Positions 11,610 through 25,130 of a DNA stretch of 64,000 bases are shown piece by piece. Positions within the stretch are counted from its first letter, which is position 1, and every line of letters starts with the position of its first letter. A program made the position numbers and the translations under genes. The notes under the pieces were generated by a model. That model was not told where the DNA came from and did no database searches. It saw only the letters and a program-made list of their open reading frames with translations. Origin of the DNA: Acanthochlamys bracteata (lineage: Eukaryota > Streptophyta > Magnoliopsida > Pandanales > Velloziaceae); contig CM034134.1 of NCBI GenBank assembly GCA_019914995.1, positions 1,878,145 through 1,942,144 on the forward strand, given 5' to 3'.

Positions 11610-12091
11610 TCACTAACCACTCGGCCAGGGCTTTCGAGCCACTGAATGCCAAGAACCAAATCCATGCCTCCAAGTGGAAAGGGGTAGACATCCACTATAA
11701 ACTCAACTCCATGTGCCATTAGTGGGATCCGTCTATGAATAACTCCCACCAAATGCGGCCTATCATCGGCCAATTCAACCTTAAGAGGCTTAATGGTCTC
11801 GGAAACTAGCCGTAGATGCTTAGCCAAATGATCCGATATAAAATTATGTGTGCTACCTGAGTCAATTAACACAAATACCTCATGTTTCTTAATTTTACCT
11901 ACAATACGAAGGGTTTGAGGTCCAATCATACCATTTATAGCGCTAAGAGATAACGTTGCATCTTCTGCAAGTTCTTCTTCAACATCTGCTTCCTCCTCCT
12001 CGTCTTCCTTCGAGCTGCCAAGTGAGATGGAATATAACCGAGTGGTACATTTATGTCCTCGCTTGTACTTATCATCACAATAAAAACACAA
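11560..12091 (-). pseudogene. zinc knuckle and aspartic protease of element E
   Basis: The minus strand opens with a CCHC-type zinc knuckle (CFYCDDKYKRGHKC), then an acidic linker, then the retropepsin active site LIDSGSTHNFI and the Gypsy-typical DLVLGIQWLESPG. The order knuckle-protease matches chromovirus-type elements, where gag and pol are often one frame. The frame is lost near 11600 and continues as 11142-11609. Confidence 0.85.
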
Positions 12092-12183
12092 GCCCTTTGA
12101 TCGCCGAGCATTGATTTCTGCTATTGTCAGCGATGTTCCTCTAGTCCTCTAGTTCAATACACTGGTGATGTTGGTGGAAGCAC

Positions 12184-13092
12184 CTACTGAAGACTGTACT
12201 GCAGTCTTGCACCTACTTGACTAGATTGCTGCGTTGAGTAGCCAGTCTTGCTATGTTGGCCGCTAGGCTCGTTTGGACATTTATGTTCAAACATCTTGGC
12301 CAGCAAGTAAGCTGTTTGGATATCGGGTGGTCTGGATGCCATGACATCCATAGCCAATCTCTTAGATAGTCCTCCACAAAACCTTCCAATTAAGTCATTC
12401 TCCGTGGTGGGAGGTAGGCACACTCTAAGCTCCTCAAATGACATCATATATTCACTGAGGGATCCTGATTGACGAAGTTGGTGCATAGAGAAACTACGAT
12501 TTCCAAATGCCAACGGACCAAAGCGTATCATTATGGCATCTTTTAATTATTCCCATGTATGTTGTGGTCGATCACTTTCAAAGCTTTGGTACCACCTGTT
12601 AGCCTCGCCTTGCAGGTGCATAATCACCACTCTAACCCGGTCCCAGTGAGCATTATGATAAAAATTAAAATACTTATTAGCAGAATACAACCACTCGGCC
12701 GGTTCTGTTCCATCAAAATTTGGTTGAAATGCTCTAGAGTCGCTAGAGATTGTTGGACTATTATATGCTGGGTGATTAGCTTGGCGTGTGGCACTTACTT
12801 CTCCAAATCGTTGTCGAGGACACTCAGTTGTGTCAAGGCCGAATGAATCTTGCCTTTTTGCTTTCTGCAACTCAAGAACAACCTCCGACAGCTGGTGGAA
12901 TCTCTCGGTGAGGTTGTCTAGATGAGCGAGTCTCTTCATTATGTCACTCAGCTGCTCCAAGATAATATCTTCTTTGTTATTTTCTGACCGGGAAGTAGGT
13001 GGAGAGGGTGTTCTCTGCATGGTTTCTCGGGTGGTGATGGTGGATGACTTTTGATCTTGTGATGATCCTGGTGCCGTGCCCTTGCTCTTCAT
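12184..13092 (-). pseudogene. gag of element E
   Basis: Minus-strand frames 12547-13092 and 12184-12531 together form a Gypsy gag: a polar N-terminus, a coiled-coil-like stretch (LEQLSDIMKRLAHLDNL), then the capsid core with FDGTEPAEWLYSANKYFNFY, RVVIMHLQGEANRWYQSF and, after a stop at about 12545, RQSGSLSEYMMSFEELRV. A single TAA separates the two frames; reading is otherwise in register. The start at 13092 follows the primer site with no other upstream ATG in frame. Confidence 0.85.
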
Positions 13093-13115
13093 AAGCCTGG
13101 GTTCTCATACCAAGC

Positions 13116-13620
13116 TGATACAACTACACTATAATCTCTTAAGCATTAGCTAGCTGTAAGAAACTTGACTATAAAACTAAATTATAACTTTCATTCATCC
13201 CCCTATCTATGGCCATGCCTTCTCTTATTTATACAAGAGGAAGTTACAACTAATTAGAATTCTTCCTCTTGAGTCAAATACAACTCTTAACAATCCCTAT
13301 TGGATTCAAACTCGGACTCTAAGAGTCCCTATTAAAAAAAAAAACCTAAATGTCACACCCAGGATAGCGCCTAGGTGCAACCAAATACGCCCGGGTACTT
13401 TCTCAAGGTACCCGGGTTGTGCTTTGTGCCAGTGAACAACACTCAGCCCTAGCTTTGACCGACTCACTGCTGGCAACCCGAGCATGACTGGCAACTCCTC
13501 GCTAGTCTTCGGTTCCGGCGAGGTCGTCCGTTCACCTCTTCCTCCTTCCTCTATCCAGAAACAGTCTCATCTTCCTTTGTTTCTCTGCTTGGTGCTGGCT
13601 GGCCGACCTTACTCATATCA
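13116..13620 (-). repeat. 5' LTR of element E (505 bp)
   Basis: Full-length LTR copy. Compared with the 3' LTR it contains the extra segment at about 13237-13553. The C-rich segment at 13365-13530 has no counterpart on the left. Confidence 0.85.
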
Positions 13621-13646
13621 TAGATTTGATTCATTGGCATTTGGCA

Positions 13647-14543
13647 TAGATATTTATAACTCACTTTTCAAAATTTTATTTATAAAAAAACTTCACTTTA
13701 AGTGAAAAAACTATTTATAAACAATCACATTTAAAGTAAATTAAGCTAGTGAAAATTTATTTTCATGCAAGGAAATAGTATTGTAGTAATATGATACTAA
13801 CTATTTCACAAGATACAACATTGATAATTAGATTGAGCCATCTCAAGAAAGATCAGGTCATGTTTCGATTACCACCGAACTGCACTTCGTCTCTTCAAAT
13901 TTTGAATTTGGTATTTCAATATTTTAAGTACCGCTCGAAATTATACTTTTATATCATGCATAGCTTTATTTTCATCCAATTTTCACTTTAAACCCTACTT
14001 CACGTATTTCAATTATCATTTTAAATTTACTTGCACCGAACTTCACTTTTCATCGTATTTCACTTTCACGAAACTACTTATACGAAACTCATTTTTATAT
14101 GATTGAAACAAGCTTTATTCTTGTCTTGATGTTGTATTGGAGTCCTTTAGATTTCCTCTTTTTCAATTGTAATACCAAAATACAGGGGGGTTTTGGCAGT
14201 ATATTTTTTGGGTTTAAGTTTATGAAATTTCAAAAAATTTATATAGTGACGCTGCTCTAATTCGTTCATTCTCCCGTTCTTGCACACACCAACCTTCCTC
14301 GCCGCACCGCGATTCCTCCTTCTCCGTTAGCCGCGATTTACATCCCCTACACTGATCTTTTCTCTTTTCTTCCTCCCGCCTGTTCTTCGGATCACCATCT
14401 TCTCACGACATCTTCCCCGACGCCAGATCAAGCTCGCCAGCATTTCTATCTCTGCCGCTAGTGTTTTCATAAGCATTTCTGTCTTTGCCACCGCATGAGA
14501 GAGAGAGTGCGAAGAGGAACGGAGGGAGAGAGTGAGGGAGATT

Positions 14544-14581
<38 letters not shown>

Positions 14582-14589
14582 CAAACAAG
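13647..14589. promoter_or_regulatory. upstream and 5' leader region of RPS23 pseudogene
   Basis: AT-rich spacer to about 14230, then a C/T-rich leader typical of plant 5' untranslated regions (14250-14460) and a (GA)n tract at 14546-14578 just before the start codon. TATATAG at about 14240-14246 is a possible TATA motif. No open frame here is credible. Confidence 0.4.
14546..14578 (+). repeat. (GA)n microsatellite in 5' leader
   Basis: An uninterrupted GA run about 11 bases upstream of the RPS23 start codon. GA/CT tracts are common in leaders of plant housekeeping genes. The predicted minus-strand Leu/Ser-rich frames over it are repeat artefacts. Confidence 0.85.
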
Positions 14590-16594
<2,005 letters not shown>

Positions 16595-19500
16595 GTCCTT
16601 TAGGTGCTAATAACTTACATATGTCGTGCATGGATAAGGATTTTGTTTCTGAGTGATACATTTTCACTACTTTCAATGTGTTTTCTCTGTTGACTGTTAT
16701 GGATGAATTTTTGTAGGCATTTATAAGAATTATAACTTTGCAAATGCCAATTTGAGTTTCAAATTGTTAAATAATTAGTTATGTTATTACAAAATCCCAG
16801 TATTGTTCTCCCATTATGATGTTGCACAAATCTTGCTTATGTAGCCTATATCATAAGCACATGAAATGTGTAAGCTCAGTTAGCACTATATAGTAATTAG
16901 CCTTGATAATAAAGGTTCTGATGTATATTTCTCTATGCAGGTGTACACTATCTTTATCATTGTGGCTAGTAATTTATGTTGAGTGCTCTACAAATTTTTC
17001 AGTTAAATGAAATTATCTAATTACTTACAATATCGGATGTTACAGCCTTGTAGGTAACAGGTCATGTTGCTAAACTTTGCCTATGATAGAAATTTAGTCA
17101 CAGATAATAGTTAAATTATATTATTTGGTCACATATGATAGCATTAGGGACCAAGTGGTGTTGGTCGCACCGACCATCCATCAACATATGCAAATACTGG
17201 GCACTATTCAGGAGATAGGAGTTCATTATCTCATTATGCAATATATGTATTGACTAAGAAGTACAGTGTAATATCATCATTACAACAATAGTGATACACA
17301 ACTATATTAGAATTAAATAAGCAGATGATCAAATGTTGAACGTGAAACTTATACGCCATCAGTAACTATAGTATCTTCTAATATATCGACCATTCAATCT
17401 TAGGATATGATTCTGATAAGAATGATGGATGGGTCATGCAACATAATGTAATTATAAATATTTATGAATATTATATTTGTACTTCTTCTTATGAATGTAT
17501 TCTTAAATTGCTACAGTATTTATAACTGTATTCTTTGTAAAACTTGCTACAATATTTATGACTGAAATTTGCCACAACTAATTATTTATACAACTTTTAG
17601 AATTAGAATACTATTCAAAAATAATTTTATAGAATTTCTATATTAATAAATATTAATATAATAATACAATAAAATTATTAATTTATTAAAAATATTATTA
17701 AAAATTAATAATATAATATTAATAAGTTTATACAAAATATTATTCCAAATATTAATAATACATAATAATAATAACATATTTACTATTAAATTTACTATTT
17801 TAATATAAGAAAGTAATAATAAATTTATTATCTATAAAAATATTTAAATTTTAATAATAAATAATATATTAAAATATTTTAAAATTTTAATAATATATTA
17901 ATTATGATATAATAAGGATATTAATTATTATATAAATTCTTTAGAAATAAGTACAAATTTAGTCAAACACTCCATTAATAAGGTGCATTAGGCATTGCAT
18001 TTTAGAAAATCACTTTTCAACTTCACATTTTTTCAACAAATTTTATATAATATTTTATAATTTTTTTTTTTATTTAGGAAAATATAAAAAAAATTCTACG
18101 TCATAAAAAAAATCTTATTATTGCTTATTTTTATTATTTTTTAAATAAAAAAAAAGGTTATTTTTTTAAATTAAAAATATATTTCATTTTATAAAAATAT
18201 TTTTTATAAACACTCTCAAATAATTCGTAAAATTTATAAAAACTTCAGGGCAGATAAAAGTACTATAAAATAACTTTACTCTAAAAGCTCAAACATAACC
18301 TTATCATTTCACATGATTCACATTCATTTACTTTCGTTGGCACCGCTCTATCTTCAATTCTTCATTTCCATAATATATTTGCAGTATTGGTAATCTAGTA
18401 CTTCTTTTAGCATGATTAAGGTTCATTTGCTTGTAGAATGAAACTTGATGACTTGCATCTAATAAATGTTTCAGCTATTATGGCATTTGGAGTGAAAATG
18501 GGCTTATGATAGACCAAAACCCCAACAAAATTCTAACTAAAATCAGTTAATACTTTACAAAAATAGTAGTTCTTCGTTGAAGTGATTCATGATGATAAGT
18601 TCTTTTCTACTCAGTTTTTAGATAAAATTCTCTTTTACTCATTATGATGAAACCTTTCTCTCGTTGGATGAATCAATTAGATACTATGCGAGAAAAAGAA
18701 TGAAAAAAGATAAAGCCATCGACCATAGTACTACTACTAATTAAATTAGGCCATCAAAGAAGAAATATCACTAGATACCTCATGATTATTAGTAGTTGTC
18801 ATTTATATCAACACATAAAAGTGGCTTACCATAACTAGCGCCATTCTTAATTGCAGAACCGACTAGCGTTCTTCAAATGACAATAATCGATGTGCCATTA
18901 TAAACACAATTGCTTATTACTTGAAGCACTATTTGAAATGCTTTTCCAACCCGATATATTTATAGATGACAATTTAGATTGGTGGATCAGTTTTGGGTCA
19001 ATTTATTTAATAATCGAGTCAAATTTGTTTCATTCTAATCCAATTTATGAATTTATACGGATCAAAATTATCAATCCTTATCCAATTTATTAATAATCGG
19101 GTCAAATTCGAATCGATCTATTTAATAATTAAAATTATTAATTTTGAATTCTATATTTTAAATTTCTATGAATTTATAACATCAGTTGTAAATAAAAATG
19201 CACGATATTTTTAATGACGAGATATAGTGAATATTTATCAAAATATACTTTCTTTAGTATCTTCATCGGTTTAAAATATTCAAAAAAATTTTCTTTTTAT
19301 TTTTGAAAATATATGGTGACAGCTAAAATTTTATTATTATAAATACATACTAATAATTTTGATAAAAATTTTGATAAATATAGCTATCGAACAATTTTTG
19401 ATAAAAATTTTTATACAAAATTAAAATTCGTCATTACAGAAATACCTACATAATAATATTTTCGATAATATTATAATTCTCATCTTACACTATTTACTAA

Positions 19501-20520
19501 AATATAATAATAATTATTAATTATAAATACTATATAATTTAATAATTTATAAATTATTATTATTGATTATTTTATTACTAATATTTTAATAAATGGAAAG
19601 AAAGAAATAAATATTATTTTTTCACTAGATGTCAATTCGGATCGGTAGATTAATTTCGAATTAAGTCGGACCGATCTATTTAATAAACGTATCAAATTTA
19701 CTCAATATTAATCTAACCGATATATTTATATAGATCAAATTTTTTAACCCTAATTCTAATTAAATAAATTATTTTAAATTATATTTTTAAATCGGATCAT
19801 ATATTGTTATTTCTAGATATATTGTGAGAGGAGACGCTTTGGGATCTCCCTTTCAATTCTCCCACACCGCAAAAGAATACTGGTCTATCATTTTCACCAT
19901 AATTAGAGCAGCCGAATTGCGAATAAAAAACAACTCGGAGTCATCCTGCAATTGCTACATGAAAACCCACAAGCAACGGTCACATAAATAATTTCACTGT
20001 TGAAGAATTTAACACACTACTAAATCACTCACGAGACCACAATGATGGTCCCGCAAACCGATCGATCCTCGACGAGTCACGTCTGCAGCCACATCTTCCC
20101 TGTCTTGTGAATCGCGCCGCCGAATAGGTGACGTGGCAAGTTTTTATTGGAGTAAGGTTACCTCGTCTCTCTGTTTATACCATGCCCGTTGATAACTTGA
20201 TATAATAACCCCATCAACCGTTCTGCAAAAGACAGACCACTTTACGCATGGCATATTTGTGTTGACTTTCTTGTAAGCTTACTGTTTTCCACATTCGCGT
20301 TTCGTATTTCACAGACCTAGATCGACCGTTGCAACATCGGCTGAAAGGCAGCAAGTGACCACCATAATCAACATCATATATTGATGACACGGCATCAAGC
20401 GTGTTGGTTACTAGTCCCAATTGTGTGGGCCCCTTTTGCTTCTATTAGTAGTACCAGTTAGAGCAACTGTTTGCTGCTGCAACACAACACACTAGCTAGC
20501 TTAGCTCAATTGTACCGGCG
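16595..20520. other. AT-rich spacer between RPS23 pseudogene and GH9 gene
   Basis: No credible coding frame. 17600-18300 is extremely AT-rich and ends with MITE-like sequence. 18950-19140 and 19620-19800 share GGATCGGTAGATT-like words and may be the two ends of a degraded DNA element. From about 20040 the base composition rises toward the GH9 gene, and 20450-20520 is its likely leader. Confidence 0.5.
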
Positions 20521-23174
20521 ATGGAAGGAAAGATTGTAACAGCCGCAATGGTTGCTGCGGTAGTTTTAGTAATGACGCGGGCAGCAGCAATGACGGCATC
20601 GGCTTCGGCAGTGAAGCATGATTATGCCGACGCATTGCGGAAGAGTATACTGTTTTTCGAAGGGCAACGGTCAGGAAAACTCCCGCCGGACCAGCGTCTT
20701 ACTTGGCGTCGTGACTCTGCTCTTCACGACGGCGCCGAAGACGGGGTACTTAAGATAGTTTCTCTGTTATTGCCGTCTTCTATAACATTCCTGTGTTTTT
20801 GTTGCGTACTGAGAGTTGCTACAGGTTGATTTAACGGGAGGCTACTACGATGCCGGCGACAACATTAAGTTCGGTTTCCCGATGGCGTTTACTGCGACAC
20901 TGTTATCATGGAGCATTATCGATTTCGGTAGAATAATGGGCCCGCAGCTTCCGCTAGCGTTGAGATCAGTCCGGTGGGTAACAGACTACCTTATGAAAGC
21001 AACGGCGGTGCCGGGTGTTGTCTACGTTCAAGTCGGCGACGCGTTTAAAGACCATTCTTGTTGGGAACGTCCCGAAGATATGGATACGCCGAGGACGGTT
21101 TATAAAGTCGATAAGGATCATCCGGGGTCCGATGTAGCCGGAGAATCCGCCGCCGCATTAGCTGCTGCTTCGATTGTTTTCCGCGACCACGATCCTGCGT
21201 ATTCTCAGCGGCTTCTTAGTCGCGCCATTGCCGTATGTGTATTTAAGCTTAATTTGTTAGAACTTTTCTATGTTTTTATATAGCTTGACCGAAGAAGCCA
21301 TTGTTGTAGGTGTTTGAGTTTGCTGATAAGCACAGGGGAGCTTACAGTAGCAGTCTTCATGACGTAGTTTGCCCGTGTTACTGCGATTTTAACGGTTACC
21401 AGGTCTTCGATGAAATGCTGGTTTCTATATAATTTTATTTAACATTACAAGCTCTGTTTCTCATTTGATTATTAATGGTTGTTTGGTTTAGGATGAGTTG
21501 TTGTGGGGAGCAGCGTGGCTGCACAAGGCGTCGCGACGGAGAGAGTATCGGGAGTACATAATGCATAACGAAGTCGTGCTCGGCGCTGCCGATACCGTCA
21601 ACGAGTTCGGGTGGGATAACAAGCATGCCGGCATCAACGTTCTCATCTCCAAGGCAAGAAATTCTTTACCCTTATCTTCATTGATTTATGAAATGAAGCA
21701 TGCCATGTTCTTCTTCTTCATTTTTCGCTGCTGCTGCTGCAGCTCTGTTGTGGCTGTGCTTTCAGCAGCAGTAAGGCATGTTGTGTTCTGTTGTGTTGGT
21801 TTTTGGAAAGAACGTTGTGCATCGGAATGGCGCGAAACTTTTGGCAGTTTTTTGGTTGCAACGCCTTGTCCAGCGTGTGTTGATGATGAGCTTATCTTTT
21901 TATATTTTTTTTCTTGATCACGTGGACCATTGAGTCCAACAAATTGACAGAGATCAATTGGATGGAATGTGGGACCCATTTGTTTTGACCGTTGTGTGTT
22001 TTTCCGTAGATCTCTGATTAAATGACCTAAACACCTTGTTTGGATTTTTGCAAGTACATGTTCCTAAATAACTGTTTTGCATAGTTGGATGTTAATATAG
22101 CTTATCCTAAAGTCAGGTCATCATGGATAATTAACCCAATTTTTTAGAAAAATAAAAATGATGGATTTCGGAAGAAAACATTCATTGTTATCTTTTATTT
22201 ATAAGATGGTCCATGCATTCTACAAATAAAAAAGGTAAAAGGATTTGGAGATGATGTTTTCTTATCGCTGGTTATTGCATATGTATCATTTTATCGGTTG
22301 CAAACTATATATTGTTATGTAGACCCAATAGAAAAACATGTATGAGTAGGGATTTTGGTTTTTTTTTTTTTTTCTTGTAGGAAGTGTTGATGGGGAAAGA
22401 TGACTGGCTGCAATCATTCAAGCTGAGGGCTGATAACTTCATCTGCTCCCTTCTTCCAGGCATCTCAAAGCATCCACAGATCCAATACTCACCAGGTTAA
22501 TTCAAACATGCTTCGATTCTTATGTAAAATATTATAATATCAGCAATTGATTCTTCGTTAACATGTGTATTATCTATAAGGTGGATTGTTGTTCAAGACT
22601 GGAGGAAGCAACATGCAGCATGTAACTGCCCTTTCCTTCCTGCTGCTAGCTTACTCCAACTATCTCAGCCACGCTAACCGGCATGTACAGTGTGGTGGCA
22701 CTTCTGCCTCACCGGACCAGCTTAGAACGGTCGCCAAGCGCCAGGTGAAGTTATCAATTCATATCCCGATCGACTTGTATGTATTAGCTTAGCTATGGCG
22801 AGTGCTGAGGATTTGTTTGGTTTATGTATTAAATAATGCAGGTGGATTACATATTAGGAGACAATCCCTTGAGAATGTCCTACATGGTAGGCTACGGCGA
22901 CAGGTATCCTCGCCGTATCCACCACCGAGGCAGCTCTCTACCATCCGTCGGATCCCATCCGTCACGAATCGGGTGCAAAGTGGGGTCTCAATATTTCTTC
23001 AACTCCGGTCCAAACCCGAACCTTCTTGTAGGAGCAGTCGTCGGAGGGCCGGCAAACGTCTCAGATGAATTCCCTGATGCTCGGCCGATCTTCCAAGAAT
23101 CCGAACCGACCACTTACATTAATGCTCCCCTTGTGGGACTTCTTGCTTACTTCTCTGCTCACCTGCGACCTTAA
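20521..23174 (+). CDS. endo-1,4-beta-glucanase, glycoside hydrolase family 9 (secreted, class B type)
   Basis: Seven exons: 20521-20745, 20825-21232, 21310-21402, 21492-21653, 22381-22495, 22581-22744, 22842-23174; 1500 nt, 499 residues. Introns are GT-AG except intron 4, which has a GC donor (AAG|GCAAGA). Residues 1-30 look like a signal peptide. The GH9 domain follows: YYDAGDN with Asp84/Asp87 (catalytic base), [59 protein letters not shown], then [15 protein letters not shown] and RIHHRGSS (His416/417), and DEFPDAR...[10 protein letters not shown] with Asp468 and the acid Glu477. It hydrolyses beta-1,4-glucan in the wall. There is no N-terminal membrane anchor of KORRIGAN type and no C-terminal CBM49, so class B is inferred. 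The start is the first ATG after a leader and begins the signal peptide. All catalytic residues and frames are intact. Confidence 0.95.
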
Positions 23175-23322
23175 TTCATTTTTATATTGACTTCCAAATT
23201 AGCTAAAACAATGCTGATGCGTAGCGATTTTTCTTTTTTGTTTCGTGAAAATTAATTGATTACTTAATTAATTTTTTTGTTCATCAGCGTTAAAGTAATG
23301 CTTTATTCATTATCAACATTCC

Positions 23323-23328
23323 AATAAA
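23323..23328 (+). other. possible polyadenylation signal of GH9 gene
   Basis: AATAAA about 150 nt after the stop codon. Position and motif fit, but plant signals are loose. Confidence 0.35.
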
Positions 23329-23527
23329 GAGAAAGTAAAAATGAATTGAGGAAACTAAAAAAAATGAATACTAAAAGAAGGCAAAAAAATGTCAACAGCT
23401 ATTAGGTTCTAGCACTTGCACCGAATTTTTCCGATGAAAAAAGAGGATATATTATCTTCTCAAAGGACTTCGATATTTAAATTTTGAGTTCTTTTATTAT
23501 GACTATATATATATGAGATATGATATA

Positions 23528-23927
23528 GATATATGTAGATTTTAAAGATATATGTGTCTACATGTCAGTCAAAAGTGGTCGGCGAGCTCTCCAAATCAAA
23601 TTTTCACCGTTGGATATGAAGAACCATGAATTGGAAATATGTTGATAAAATTTCAGCTCAATCGGAATACGAACCGACCTTCATCGAACTCTTGATCAAA
23701 ATGACACAAACTTTTAAATTTGACAAAAAATATATATTTTGTTTTTGTGTCACTTTGATCAAGAGTTCCGATGGAGGTCGGTTCGTATTCCGATTGAATT
23801 GAAATTTTATCAATATATTTTCAATTTATGGTTCTTCATATCCAACGGTGGAGATTGGATTTGAAAAGTTCGCTGGCCATTTTTGACCGGTATGTGTACA
23901 CATGTACCTTTAAGATCTACATATGTC
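23528..23927. mobile_element. 400-bp foldback (hairpin) element
   Basis: Two arms of about 190 bp form a near-complete palindrome centred near 23728. The left arm has GATATATGTAG...CAAAAGTGG, GGATATGAAGAACCATGAA and CGGAATACGAACCGACC; the right arm is its complement with scattered changes. Part of the arm sequence recurs in the element at 37117-37490. There is no coding frame. TA-rich tracts flank both sides. Confidence 0.8.
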
Positions 23928-23952
23928 TATATTCTTTAAAGTCTTTAAGACC

Positions 23953-23984
<32 letters not shown>

Positions 23985-24468
23985 GATAGGGATGTGCACA
24001 TACCTGCCACTGTGCGTGCACATCCATACACCCAATCTCCATATAACCATCAAAGATCGTTGAAGTGACTAATTCCTGAAAATAGGAGGCGTTGAGAACA
24101 AAAATATTGTTGGAGTTACTATTGCTATTTAGCACTAATAGGGTTGGTGTTAAGAAAAAAAAGCTCTGAACGATCGGACGGCTGACGAGGAAAAGTAACG
24201 CGTGAAAAAAGCTCATTCACGCGTTACCAATTCTCATTTTCTCCCGCGTGCATTCTTGTCTTCGTTGCCTCGCCCGAGCTCGACTCCCTCTCGAGCTCTC
24301 CCGCCGGTGCTCTCTCGCCATTTTTCTTTGTTTTTCTCCGTTTTTTCCTATTCATCTCTTCCTCAGTTTTCTCTCCGGCGTTTCTTCATTTCTTCGGGCG
24401 GAACGAGCTCCCTCGCCTATCGCTAGGGTTTCGGCTCACACCACGATCACTAGAGTCCGAGCATAGGT

Positions 24469-24580
24469 ATGACGAATTCTCTCACTCCCCCTCTTTTATT
24501 GCTTCTCTTAGTCTCAATTTCAGCCGCTCCGGTGAAATTCACGTTCCGGCTCACCAAAACTGCTCCGGTTCGCCGTGGTA
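24469..24580 (+). other. TIR-borne open frame with signal-peptide-like start
   Basis: Starts MTNSLTPPLL and continues LLLLVSISAAPVKF, a hydrophobic N-terminus with a plausible cleavage site, then FRLTKTAPVRR before a GGTAAGAT donor-like sequence. Later exon-like blocks in the arm repeat RLTKAAP. The right arm (29641-29757, minus) keeps the same frame. I do not recognise the gene. It may be a captured gene fragment, a transposon leader peptide or chance. Confidence 0.35.
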
Positions 24581-24845
24581 AGATAATTTTTGTAAGTTTT
24601 TATTCTCTTCTCTCAATTGTCGTTCTCTCCTTCCAATCCTTTCTTTTTTTGATTTTTGCTGAATTTTTTTTCTCCGAATTGACAGCGTCGGCTCACCAAG
24701 GCTGCTCCGGCTCTCCGTGATAAGATAATTTTTTTAATTCTTGATTCTTTTCTCTCAATTGACGTTCTCTCCTTCGAATCCGCACTTTCTTTTTAGTCTT
24801 TTGCTGAGTTTATTTTTTCTCCGAATTGGTAGCGTCGGAGGCTCC
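24548..24845 (+). repeat. tandem duplication inside MULE arm, about 145-bp unit
   Basis: Two units, each with GGCTCACCAA-GCTGCTCCGG, a GTAAGATAA or GATAAGATAA donor-like word, a T-rich stretch with CTCAATTG-CGTTCTC, and an acceptor-like TTG(A/G)(C/T)AG before CGTCGG. It looks like an exon plus intron duplicated in tandem. The right arm contains the complement. Confidence 0.65.
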
Positions 24846-25130
24846 CCAAGGCTGCTGTCGAAGACGATAATGCAGTAAGTTTGAAAATGATATAATTTTA
24901 CTAATTTGCTTCACAGAGCCGATTTTCTTAGTTTTCATTGGATGATGATGTTTGGCTTTTTTTATTTTTTTGGTTGCTATTGGACAGAGAAGAATTCCTA
25001 CATCAAAGGCTTGCTCAAAGTAGCCGGGAGAGCTGCATCGTATTTTTTGTTATCCTCTTCTCCTTCTCTACTGCAGTAGTTGGAACGCTTAAATGAAGAA
25101 TTTGTTCTGTTCTCCTTCTGCTTGTACTGT

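Larger units (their letters stand above)
9425..13620 (-). mobile_element. chromovirus-like Ty3/Gypsy element E with perfect TSD
   Basis: The complete insertion boundaries are visible: TAGAT at 9420-9424 and again at 13621-13625. The LTRs are direct repeats beginning TGATAC and ending ATATCA (plus reading): 9425-9615 and 13116-13620. The left one lacks about 314 bp. A polypurine tract (minus) flanks the left LTR at about 9616-9632, and a primer site of the TGGTATgAGAaCC type lies at about 13098-13112. Gag, protease, RT, RNase H and a truncated integrase follow in Gypsy order on the minus strand. The integrase core is deleted. Confidence 0.9.
23984..25130 (+). repeat. left TIR of the 24-30 kb MULE
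   Basis: It pairs with 29115-30044. It contains a leader-like C/T-rich segment (24200-24430), a CTAGGGTTT motif, a signal-peptide-like frame and two tandem exon-like units. It carries one extra segment at 24032-24205. Confidence 0.85.

Noticed and set aside
21498-21917. 139-codon plus-strand frame as a separate gene
   Set aside because: It is exon 4 of the GH9 gene read through its GC-donor intron.
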